Assembly (NCBI GenBank): GCA_035538735.1
Contig: DATLJU010000137.1
Location: 1 to 16,990 of the forward strand
Direction of reading: 5' to 3'
DNA from: Anaeromyxobacter_A sp035538735
Lineage (GTDB): Bacteria > Myxococcota > Myxococcia > Myxococcales > Anaeromyxobacteraceae
Length of the DNA stretch: 16,990 nucleotides
Shown: piece after piece, positions 1-6,391 of the stretch
How positions within the stretch are numbered: the first letter of the stretch is position 1
How the letters are laid out: every line of letters begins with the position of its first letter
The notes under the pieces: model-generated
Told to the model about the DNA's origin: nothing
The model's database searches: none
What the model saw: the letters and a program-made list of their open reading frames with translations, nothing else
Position numbers and translations under genes: made by a program

Positions 1-141
1 ATGATCGAAGCGCGGCGCGGGTGCCCGGCGAGGCGCGACGACCGAGCATAGCCGTAGGCTATGTGAGGGAGGAGCAACGAAGCGATGCGCCGCGGATCGC
101 TCGCCGCGGCGACGGGACGGGCGTTTTGGACAACCCTCTCA
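1..141 (+). repeat. Dispersed intergenic repeat, copy 1 (left end outside window)
   Basis: Positions 28-141 align without gaps to 11030-11143, with 5 mismatches in 114 bases (about 96% identity). The differences are at 40, 56, 102, 118 and 127. Two perfect inverted repeats are present: CATAGCC/GGCTATG at 47-53 and 57-63 (3-nt loop), and CGCCGCGG/CCGCGGCG at 88-95 and 104-111 (8-nt loop). Differences 56 and 102 fall in the loops and none falls in a stem. The right end, reading inward on the minus strand, begins TGAGAGGGTTGT and matches the left end of copy 2 apart from a CT insertion. By comparison with copy 2, the left end should lie about 24 bases before this window. Its last three bases are the stop codon of the neighbouring thioredoxin gene. 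Confidence 0.85.
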
Positions 142-684
142 AGGCTCGGCGAGCAGCGCCTCGACCTCGCGCCGCTCCAGGTCGATGCGGCCCTGGTCCC
201 ACCCCTGGTGCACGTGACGGATGATCCCGGCGCGGTCGACGACCAGCGTCGCGGGCATGGTGGTCACGTCGAATCCGGCCACGAGCACGGCCCCCTTGTC
301 CCAGAGCACAGGGAACGCGACGGGGTTCTTGGACAGGAAGCGCGCGATCTGATCGCGGTCCTCGTCGATGGAGACCGCATAGACGGAGAGGCCGCGCGGC
401 CCGAGCTCGCGCGCGAGCGCGTCGAGCGCCGGCAGCGCCTCCCGGCACGGCTCGCACCAGGTCGCCCAAAAATCGACGATGCGTACGCGCCCGCGCTCCG
501 CGGCGACGTCGACCTGCCGCCCGCCGAGATCGGGCGCGGCGAGGGTGAGCGTCCGACCCACGTCGCTCGACCTCCGCTCCGCTCCACGCTGAGTCACACA
601 CCCCACGGTGGCGACGGCGGCGAGCGCCAGCGCCCCATAGAGGGCTGAGAACACAGGAACCCTGGCGCGGACCTTCACGACCAC
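139..684 (-). CDS. TlpA/ResA-like thiol-disulfide oxidoreductase, membrane-anchored
   Basis: A 181-residue thioredoxin-fold protein. An N-terminal hydrophobic segment (about residues 10-28) ends at Cys29 in the context TVGC. This is either a weak lipobox or a signal anchor, so the domain should face the periplasm. The active site is WCEPC at residues 76-80 after FWAT, and the cis-proline loop is TTMPAT (Pro144). Both are typical of the TlpA/ResA/CcmG group, which passes electrons to periplasmic disulfides and in several bacteria reduces the CXXCH cysteines of apocytochromes c. It is divergent from a 12-heme cytochrome operon, so a role in cytochrome maturation is an attractive inference but not proven. 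The start is GTG at 684; a second in-frame GTG at 678 is equally possible, and no good ribosome site is seen for either. The stop codon lies in the terminal inverted repeat of the dispersed repeat at 1-141. Confidence 0.88.
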   Translation of the reverse strand: MVVKVRARVPVFSALYGALALAAVATVGCVTQRGAERRSSDVGRTLTLAAPDLGGRQVDVAAERGRVRIVDFWATWCEPCREALPALDALARELGPRGLSVYAVSIDEDRDQIARFLSKNPVAFPVLWDKGAVLVAGFDVTTMPATLVVDRAGIIRHVHQGWDQGRIDLERREVEALLAEP

Positions 685-721
685 ATGTTAGCGCGAACCC
701 ATGGGTCACGCCCTGAGAATT

Positions 722-735
722 CGTGAGGAATCACG
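722..735. promoter_or_regulatory. Candidate operator: 5-4-5 dyad in a divergent promoter region
   Basis: CGTGA-GGAA-TCACG is a perfect inverted repeat with a 4-base centre. It lies 38 bases upstream of the thioredoxin gene and about 210 bases upstream of the barrel/cytochrome operon. A looser TGATT...AATCA pair follows at 744-766. The half-site spacing resembles FNR/CRP-family sites, which would suit redox genes, but the sequence is not a consensus site for any regulator I can name. No convincing -35/-10 pair is visible nearby. Confidence 0.25.
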
Positions 736-946
736 CCGTTGTTTGATTTCGGTCAGGAACCAATCAGCTTCACTATGCGATGGTCCGACCCTCCCGGGCC
801 GGAGCAAGCGCTCGCTTCACGTTCCGCGCTGAAGACCCGGTCGAGGAGAGCTGGAAGGACGACGACATCAAGGTGAGTCAGCGAGCTCCTGGAGGGGGCC
901 TCCTCGCGCAGCGATGACTGCACCGACCCGTAGTGAGGAACGACCG

Positions 947-2245
947 ATGACGAACCGGCTTCGACTCATGGTGTTCGCCGCCGCGCTCGCGCTCGCCGGC
1001 GCCGCCCGCGCCGACACGGTGCGGGCCAGCTCGACCACCATGCTGCTCGCCAGGCAGGACTTCCGCGACGGCAGCACCATCACCGCGGTGCCCGTCTACG
1101 AGCTCATCGACGTCAACGCGAGCGACATGCACACGCGTTACGCGGACTTCGAGGTGGCGCTCTCGACCTGGGGGTCGATCGATCTCGCGGACAAGCGCTT
1201 CTGGCAGAACGGCGCCTCCGTCGACAGCCGCTTCACCGGCGACGTGAACGTCGGGTTCGTCCGCGCCGACCTCCTGAACCACGCCCTCACGCTCCGCCTC
1301 GGCCGGCAGATGATCGCCGACGGGACGTCGCGCATGGTCCAGATCGACGGCGCCGCCGCCGAGGTGCGGCTCCCCGCCAACTTCGGGCTGACCGGCTACG
1401 CCGGCTCGCCGGTCGCGCCCCGCTTCAGCACCCGCGGCGGCACCGAGGTCGTGGGCAACCTGGCCGCCACCTTCACCACGGGCGGGCGCGCCTACTGGCG
1501 CTACCCCGGCCTGCTCGACCTGGGCGCGTCCGTCGTGATGGCCACCAACGGCGGCGACCCCGCCCGGCAGGACGTGGGCGTCGACTTCAAGCTCACGCCT
1601 CACCACCTCATCGTGCTGACCGGGTCCGGCTTCTGGAGCCTGTACGAGGACCGGATCGGCGAGGCGGCCGTCGCGGCGCAGGTCTTCCCCGTCCACCACC
1701 TCGACGTGACGGTCGATTACCGGCACGTCGAGCCCGACCTGTTCCTGTCCCGCAACTCGATCCTGGCCGTGTTCGCGGCCGACAAGCGCAATGACGTGGG
1801 CGGCGCGGTGCACTACGGCGGCATCAAGTTCGTCTCCCTCGACGCCGACTACCACTACCTCATCGAGGACGCGGGGCACGGCCACTGGGCGCGCCTCAAG
1901 GGCACCGCTCATCCTTCCGTCTCCAGCACCGCTGGCGTGGAGCTCAGCTACCTCAAGAACGCCGCCTCGGTGGACAACGGCTACAAGCAGGCCCGGCTCT
2001 TCGGCGCCGTCGAGCTCTACAAGGTGACCGGGACGCTCGACCTCAACGGTTACTTCTACGACGGGGCGATCAACGGCGAGAAGAAGTCGCTCCTCGCCAC
2101 CGCCACCATCGCCTACCCGCTCTGGCGCGGCTGGCGCGCCACGCTGGCCGGATCGGCCGGGACCACGCCTTACATGGAAAGCCAGTTCGACCTCATGGCC
2201 AAGCTCGTCTACGACCAGATCTACGCGGTCCGGGAGGTGCAGTAA
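947..2245 (+). CDS. Outer-membrane beta-barrel protein of a putative porin-cytochrome conduit
   Basis: A 432-residue protein with a clear signal peptide (basic N-terminus, hydrophobic core to about residue 20, cleavage after ARA before DTV). The rest shows alternating short hydrophobic/polar strands rich in Tyr, Trp and Gly, with charged turns and no transmembrane helix, as expected of an outer-membrane beta-barrel. It has no CXXC motif, unlike MtrB. I chose ATG 947 because GAGGAA at 935-940 sits 6 bases upstream and the signal peptide begins there; an in-frame ATG at 914 would put a polar tail before it. The stop TAA shares its last A with the next ATG (TAATG), so the two genes should be translationally coupled. 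The partner is a dodecaheme lipoprotein, which suggests a barrel that lets a cytochrome pass electrons across the outer membrane, analogous to Geobacter OmbB or ExtB. That role is inferred from context; I cannot claim homology. Confidence 0.8.
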   Translation: MTNRLRLMVFAAALALAGAARADTVRASSTTMLLARQDFRDGSTITAVPVYELIDVNASDMHTRYADFEVALSTWGSIDLADKRFWQNGASVDSRFTGDVNVGFVRADLLNHALTLRLGRQMIADGTSRMVQIDGAAAEVRLPANFGLTGYAGSPVAPRFSTRGGTEVVGNLAATFTTGGRAYWRYPGLLDLGASVVMATNGGDPARQDVGVDFKLTPHHLIVLTGSGFWSLYEDRIGEAAVAAQVFPVHHLDVTVDYRHVEPDLFLSRNSILAVFAADKRNDVGGAVHYGGIKFVSLDADYHYLIEDAGHGHWARLKGTAHPSVSSTAGVELSYLKNAASVDNGYKQARLFGAVELYKVTGTLDLNGYFYDGAINGEKKSLLATATIAYPLWRGWRATLAGSAGTTPYMESQFDLMAKLVYDQIYAVREVQ

Positions 2246-3372
2246 TGAAGACCTTCCGCACGCTGATGGTCGCCTGCCTCGCCGGCGGCCTCGTCGCGGG
2301 GTGCAAGAACGCCCGCCCCGTCTCGAGCGACACGCATGAGGCCGCGCGATCCAGCCTCTTCACCCACGAGAAGCACGGCGGCTTCGACTGCGTCGACTGC
2401 CACACCGGGATTCCCAAGGCGCAGAAGCTCGGTGAGGCGAAGCTGCCGGCCATCGTGAAGTGCGAGGAGTGCCACCCGGACATCGCCAACCCGACCGACG
2501 AGACGACGCGCAAGGCCGCCGCGGCTGCCGCCGCGCTCGGGCGCGCGCAGACGCGCGAGTACCAGATCACCTTCAACCACGAAGATCACCTGAAGCGGAT
2601 CAAGACGAAGGAGGTCAACCAGGCCTGCGCCTGGTGTCACAAGGAGCTCCCCGAGGCCGGGCAGGTCCGCGACGTGACGCCTCCGATGTCGACCTGCACC
2701 GCGTGCCACCATCACGAGGAGGACGTCGCGAAGGCGAAGTGCGCGCCCTGCCACGTGAGCCTGCGCCGATACTCGCTGAAGCCCATCGAGGCGCTGGCGG
2801 CCATGTCGCACCAGGGTAACTGGATCCGCGAGCACAGCAACGCCGCCAAGAACGGCGCCGAGACCTGCGCGCAGTGCCACGACCAGACCTACTGCGCGAA
2901 CTGCCACGCCACCGCGACGCTGCCGTTCCGACCCGAGATCCGGTTCCCGGAGAACGTCCAGGCCGACTTCATCCACCGCGGTGACTACGTCTCGCGCCAC
3001 CAGATCGAGGTGGCGGCCGACCCCGCCAGCTGCCGGAAGTGCCACGGCAGCTTCTTCTGCGACAGCTGCCACACGGCCCAGAACGTGTCGCCCCGCAACC
3101 GGTTCTCCGGCGGCACCCCGCGGAACCCGCACCCCATCGGCTGGGCCAACGACACCAGCAAGGGCATCGAGTTCCACGGCACCGCCGCGCGCAACAACAT
3201 CGTCGCGTGCGCCGGCTGCCACGACCAGGGCCCCGCCGCGATCTGCGTGAACTGTCACCGGGTGCCCGGCATCGCCAACGTGAACATCCACCCGAGCAGC
3301 TTCCTCTCGAAGCACAAGCACGACGACATCCGCCACAACGGGATGTGCCTGGCCTGCCACACGAACCCGTAG
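2245..3372 (+). CDS. Dodecaheme c-type cytochrome lipoprotein
   Basis: A 375-residue lipoprotein. The lipobox VAGC ends at Cys20, so it is probably membrane-anchored. Twelve CXXCH heme-binding motifs begin at residues 49, 73, 128, 151, 166, 208, 217, 263, 272, 322, 334 and 368. Numerous other histidines (for example HEKH at 41-44 and NHEDH at 111-115) can serve as distal ligands, implying mostly bis-His low-potential hemes. The second half holds closely spaced heme pairs (208/217, 263/272, 322/334), each preceded by one or more histidines. The likely role is periplasmic or outer-membrane electron transfer, together with the upstream barrel protein that overlaps it by one base. Family resemblance is to multiheme cytochromes of extracellular electron-transfer clusters in Geobacter-like bacteria. 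A GGGAGGTG ribosome site lies within the end of the preceding gene. A strong terminator follows 26 bases after the stop. Confidence 0.93.
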   Translation: MKTFRTLMVACLAGGLVAGCKNARPVSSDTHEAARSSLFTHEKHGGFDCVDCHTGIPKAQKLGEAKLPAIVKCEECHPDIANPTDETTRKAAAAAAALGRAQTREYQITFNHEDHLKRIKTKEVNQACAWCHKELPEAGQVRDVTPPMSTCTACHHHEEDVAKAKCAPCHVSLRRYSLKPIEALAAMSHQGNWIREHSNAAKNGAETCAQCHDQTYCANCHATATLPFRPEIRFPENVQADFIHRGDYVSRHQIEVAADPASCRKCHGSFFCDSCHTAQNVSPRNRFSGGTPRNPHPIGWANDTSKGIEFHGTAARNNIVACAGCHDQGPAAICVNCHRVPGIANVNIHPSSFLSKHKHDDIRHNGMCLACHTNP

Positions 3373-3398
3373 GCCTCGTCGAGCGCTGAAGTCCCGGG

Positions 3399-3429
3399 GC
3401 CCCGGCCGCAAGGCCGGGGCTCTTCTGTT
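3399..3429 (+). terminator. Intrinsic terminator of the barrel/cytochrome operon
   Basis: A perfect 9-bp stem GCCCCGGCC/GGCCGGGGC (3399-3407 and 3412-3420) encloses a GCAA tetraloop. It is followed directly by the T-rich run TCTTCTGTT. It lies 26 bases after the cytochrome stop codon. Confidence 0.85.
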
Positions 3430-3456
3430 ACTCGCGGAGCGTGCCCCTCTCCCCGT

Positions 3457-3483
3457 CCCTCTCCCCGCTGCGCGGGGCGAGGG
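3457..3483. repeat. GC-rich REP-like palindrome
   Basis: CCCTC-T-CCCCGC, loop TGC, then GCGGGG-C-GAGGG forms an 11-bp hairpin with one mismatch. It is preceded by a CCCCTCTCCCCGTCC direct-repeat run. Hairpins of this CCCTCTCCCC type recur between genes in many high-GC proteobacteria (recall, not searched). There is no second copy in this window. Confidence 0.5.
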
Positions 3484-3759
3484 TGACGAGACGCGCTGGC
3501 GCCGGCCCCCTAGCGCGCGATGAAGGCGATGCGGTCGGAGGCCGCCTCCGCAGCGCCGCCCACGAGGACCTCGGCCGCGCGGCCGCGCCTCGCGCCCGAC
3601 GTGCGGCCGGCGAACTGTCCGAGCGAGCGCGCGTCATATTGCGCGCGACGTGCCCGTAAGCGAGCGAGTTTTCGCCGGCCGCCGACGGGGACCGCGCCGC
3701 GCGGCCGTGCCACGCGTCACCCGTGCGGCGCGAGGACCAGCGGCCGGAGACCGCAGCCG
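3484..3759. other. Intergenic stretch without a recognisable gene
   Basis: About 275 bases lie between the cytochrome operon and mpl, which converge here. Short open frames exist on both strands but are low-complexity Arg/Ala/Gly readings of GC-rich DNA. One minus-strand frame ending at 3513 has a slightly more protein-like C-terminus, but I cannot assign it. A small, less GC-rich island (GTCATATT, about 3631-3638) is flanked by GCGCGC on both sides. I see no promoter or RNA gene I would defend. Confidence 0.4.
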
Positions 3760-3787
3760 CCGCGCACACTCGCGCGCGAGTGCGCGG
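3760..3787 (-). terminator. Long palindrome abutting the mpl stop codon (possible terminator)
   Basis: The 16-base perfect palindrome CACTCGCGCGCGAGTG (3767-3782) is extended by CCGCG/CGCGG arms (3760-3764 and 3783-3787) after a 2-base bulge. The palindrome begins at the base immediately following the mpl TAA on the minus strand. No T-run follows, so it is not a classical intrinsic terminator; it may block 3'-end decay or act with Rho. Confidence 0.4.
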
Positions 3788-5215
3788 TTACTCCGACCTG
3801 GTCAGCGCCCCCAGGGCCCCGAGCAGCTTGTCCCAGACCCCCCCGAAGGCGCCGTTCGACATCGCGACCACCACGTCCCCTTCCCTCGCGCTCTTCACGA
3901 CCCCGGCGACGATCTCCTCGACGGTGGCGCAGGCGTGCGCCGGCGGCCCCGAGGCGGAGATCTCGCGCGCGAGCCGGTCGACGTCGAGCCGCTCCGCCTC
4001 CGGCACGCGGTCCGTCGGCGCCGGGCGCAGGATGAACACCTCGGACGCGCACGGCCAGGCGGTCACGTACTCGCGCTGGTGGAGGTTGCGCCGGCTCGTG
4101 TTCGAGCGCGGCTCGAAGCAGGCCAGGATGCGTCCCCGCGGAAACGTGCCGCGGACCGCCTGCAGCGTCTTCGCGACCGCCGTCGGGTGGTGAGCGAAGT
4201 CGTCCAGCACCGTCACGCCGCCCGCGATCCCCCGCACCTCCTGCCGCCGCTTGACGCCTCGAAAATCCGCGAAGCCGGCGGCGATCTCCTGCGGGGAGAG
4301 GCCGAGCCGCGCCGCTGCCGCCGCAACCCCCAGGGCGTTCTCCACGTTGTGAGCGCCTCCCACCGCCAGCCGCGCCCGCACCAGGGTGCGCCCGCCGCGG
4401 ACGAGGTCGAAGTGCGCACCATCCGGGTGCAGCTCGAGTCCACGCGCCTCCCAGTCTGCCGCACGCCCGACCGCGTAGGTCTCGACCGTACAGCGCGCGC
4501 GCCGGGCGATGCGCAGGACGCTGTCGTAGGCGGCACAGGCGGCCAGGAACCCGTCCGCCGGCAGGATGTCGACGAACCGCTCGTAGGCGCTCTCGTAGTG
4601 CGCCTCGTCGCGGTAGATGTCGGCGTGGTCGAGCTCGCAGCTCGTGAAGATGGCCGTGCGCGGGTGGTAGTGGAGGAACTTCGGGCCCTTGTCGAAGTAG
4701 GCCGTGTCGTACTCGTCGCCCTCCACCGCGAAGTGAGGCCCCGCTCCGAGCCGGAAGTTCGACTCGAAGTCGCGCGTGACGCCGCCCACCAGGAAGGAGG
4801 GGTCGCGACCGGCGTGGTGGAGCAGCGCGCCCATCATGGCGGTGGTGGTGGTCTTGCCGTGCGTGCCGACCACCACCACGCCGTGCCGGGGCGCGATGAA
4901 GAGATCCCCCAGCGCCTGCGGGAACGAGACGTGCGGGAGCCCGCGCTCGCGCATGGCGGTCGCCTCGGGGTTCACCGCGCGGACGACGTTCCCCACGACC
5001 ACCAGGTCGGGCCGCGCGCGGTCCAGGTTCGCGGGCGCGTACGGCGTCATGACGTCGATGCCCCACTTCTCGAGCTGCGTCGACATCGGCGGGTAGACGT
5101 TCTCGTCCGAGCCGGTCACCTCGTATCCGGCCGCCTTCAGCATCCCGGCGAAGCTGCCCATGCCGGTACCGGCCACGCCGATGAGGTGGATCCGCTTCAC
5201 GCCCGTGTAGTCCAT
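3788..5215 (-). CDS. mpl: UDP-N-acetylmuramate:L-Ala-gamma-D-Glu-meso-DAP ligase (murein peptide ligase)
   Basis: A 475-residue Mur ligase. It joins recovered tripeptide L-Ala-gamma-D-Glu-meso-DAP to UDP-MurNAc in the cytoplasm, returning it to peptidoglycan synthesis. The order of motifs is an N-terminal UDP-binding loop GVAGTGMG (13-20), the ATP P-loop GTHGKTTTT (117-125), EGDEYD (165-170), HNVENALG (289-296), DDFAHHPT (338-345) and FEPRSNTSRR (367-376). The NVVRAVNPE segment (76-84) and the FEPRSNTSRR signature favour Mpl over MurC, and the length fits. It is the last gene of a minus-strand group with ldcA and a serine hydrolase, 90 bases after the hydrolase stop. A weak AGG ribosome site precedes the ATG. 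A CGACCA-type hexamer array lies in its leader. Confidence 0.95.
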   Translation of the reverse strand: MDYTGVKRIHLIGVAGTGMGSFAGMLKAAGYEVTGSDENVYPPMSTQLEKWGIDVMTPYAPANLDRARPDLVVVGNVVRAVNPEATAMRERGLPHVSFPQALGDLFIAPRHGVVVVGTHGKTTTTAMMGALLHHAGRDPSFLVGGVTRDFESNFRLGAGPHFAVEGDEYDTAYFDKGPKFLHYHPRTAIFTSCELDHADIYRDEAHYESAYERFVDILPADGFLAACAAYDSVLRIARRARCTVETYAVGRAADWEARGLELHPDGAHFDLVRGGRTLVRARLAVGGAHNVENALGVAAAAARLGLSPQEIAAGFADFRGVKRRQEVRGIAGGVTVLDDFAHHPTAVAKTLQAVRGTFPRGRILACFEPRSNTSRRNLHQREYVTAWPCASEVFILRPAPTDRVPEAERLDVDRLAREISASGPPAHACATVEEIVAGVVKSAREGDVVVAMSNGAFGGVWDKLLGALGALTRSE

Positions 5216-5249
5216 CGAACCTGCTGACCCTCGTCTCTCGAAGAAATCC

Positions 5250-5304
5250 CGACCACGACCACGACCACGACCTCGGACGGCGACCGCGACCTCGAACGCG
5301 AACG
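5250..5304. repeat. Degenerate hexamer array (CGACCA-type) in the mpl leader
   Basis: Three exact CGACCA units plus a partial unit (5250-5272) are followed by CGGACG, a one-base slip, then CGACCG, CGACCT, CGAACG and CGAACG. This makes about eight hexamers of the form CGRMCN. It fills more than half of the 90-base gap between the serine hydrolase stop and the mpl start and would be transcribed in the mpl leader. The unit size is too small for CRISPR. Confidence 0.7.
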
Positions 5305-5305
5305 C

Positions 5306-6391
5306 TCAGATTCCCAGCGCTTCCGCCACCGTGTCATGGAACCGGGCGCGGAACTCCTTCAGGCGCGCCTTGTCCGGTCCGTCCGGGTGGACGTGGTTGG
5401 TGAGGAGCGCGCAGGCGACCTCCTGGTCGAGGTCGAGCCACAGCGAGCAACCGGTGAAGCCGAGGTGGCCGATCGCGCCGCGAGGACCGCGGCCGAGCCG
5501 TCCTCCGAGCGACGAGCCCTCGCGCGAGGGCGTGTCCCAACCCAGCGCCCGCTCGCTGCCCGGCTGGCGCGCCGCGAAGAGGGACGCGGTGGCGGCGGAG
5601 AGCCAGCCCGAGCAGCCGGCCAGCGCGTCGAGCCAGGCCTGGCCCAGCGCCGCCACCTCCTCGGCCGTCGAGAAGAGCCCGGCGTGTCCGGCGACGCCCC
5701 CCATGGCGAACGCGTTGTCGTCGTCGACCGCGCCGGCGATGACCCCGCGCGCCGGCGTGCGGCGGGTCGCGGCGAAATCGTGCCGGGCGCGGCGCTCGAC
5801 CACCGCCGCGCTTCCCTCGCGCAAGAAGAACGTCGCCCCGAGCCCGATCGGCTGCGCCACTCGCTCGTCGAAGGCGGCGTCGAGGGGCGCGCCCCCACAC
5901 CGCTCGACCGCCGCGCCGAGCAGGATGAAGCCGAGGTCGGAGTACGCGACGCGCGATCCGGGGGCGGCCTCGAGCGGCGTCGCGGCCGCCGCGGCGAGGA
6001 CGTCCTCCCCTCGCCGCGCGCCCGCGTGCAGCGGGAGCCAGGCGGGGAGCCCGCTGGCGTGAGCGAGCAGCTGCCGGACCGTCACCGACGCCTTGTCGGC
6101 GGGGAGCTCGGGCAGCCACCTCGCCGCCGGCGCGTCGACCTCGAGCGCGCGAGCATCGACGAGCAGCGCCGCGAGCGACGTGGTCGCCATGACCTTCGTG
6201 AGCGACGCGACGTCGAACACCGTGCGGGCGTCGACCACGCGCCGCCCCGGGACGATCTGCGCCTCGCCGTGGATGCTCGCATGGACGGTTCGTCCGCGCT
6301 GCCGCACGGTGGCCGAGAGCGCGGGCGCGAGCCCTTCGCGGCAGGCGCTCTCGAGGAGGACCGCGACCGGCTCCAGGCGCGAAGGGCTCAC
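5306..6391 (-). CDS. Serine hydrolase of the class C beta-lactamase/PBP fold, muropeptide-recycling context
   Basis: A 361-residue protein with the beta-lactamase-fold catalytic signatures: SLTK at 63-66 (nucleophile Ser63, Lys66), YSD at 150-152 in place of YAN/YSN, and HLGFTG at 309-314 as the KTG-box equivalent. The GGVAGHAGLFST block (231-242) is common in this hydrolase family. No signal peptide is visible, so it should be cytoplasmic. The GTG start overlaps the ldcA stop by 4 bases (GTGA, 6388-6391), implying coupled translation. Lying between ldcA and mpl, it probably acts on muropeptides or their peptides. B. subtilis AmiE (YbbE), as I recall a beta-lactamase-family amidase that removes peptide from MurNAc, is a plausible functional analogue. 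An esterase or DD-carboxypeptidase activity is the alternative. Fold confidence is high; substrate is inference. Confidence 0.88.
   Translation of the reverse strand: MSPSRLEPVAVLLESACREGLAPALSATVRQRGRTVHASIHGEAQIVPGRRVVDARTVFDVASLTKVMATTSLAALLVDARALEVDAPAARWLPELPADKASVTVRQLLAHASGLPAWLPLHAGARRGEDVLAAAAATPLEAAPGSRVAYSDLGFILLGAAVERCGGAPLDAAFDERVAQPIGLGATFFLREGSAAVVERRARHDFAATRRTPARGVIAGAVDDDNAFAMGGVAGHAGLFSTAEEVAALGQAWLDALAGCSGWLSAATASLFAARQPGSERALGWDTPSREGSSLGGRLGRGPRGAIGHLGFTGCSLWLDLDQEVACALLTNHVHPDGPDKARLKEFRARFHDTVAEALGI

Noticed and set aside
780..917. Small open frame of 45 codons ahead of the barrel gene
   Set aside because: Its middle (RFTFRAEDPVEESWKDDDIKV) looks somewhat protein-like and could be a remnant of a lost gene end, but there is no ribosome site, no recognised family and no second line of evidence.
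2221..3411. Long open frame on the minus strand opposite the cytochrome gene
   Set aside because: It mirrors the codon bias of a 12-heme protein with unmistakable motifs. Its own translation is a low-complexity Val/Arg/Ala sequence without domains, as expected for antisense frames at this GC content.
5250..5304. Hexamer array as a CRISPR or origin-type iteron array
   Set aside because: The unit is six bases with no spacers, no cas genes and no replication gene nearby. It is simple-sequence DNA.
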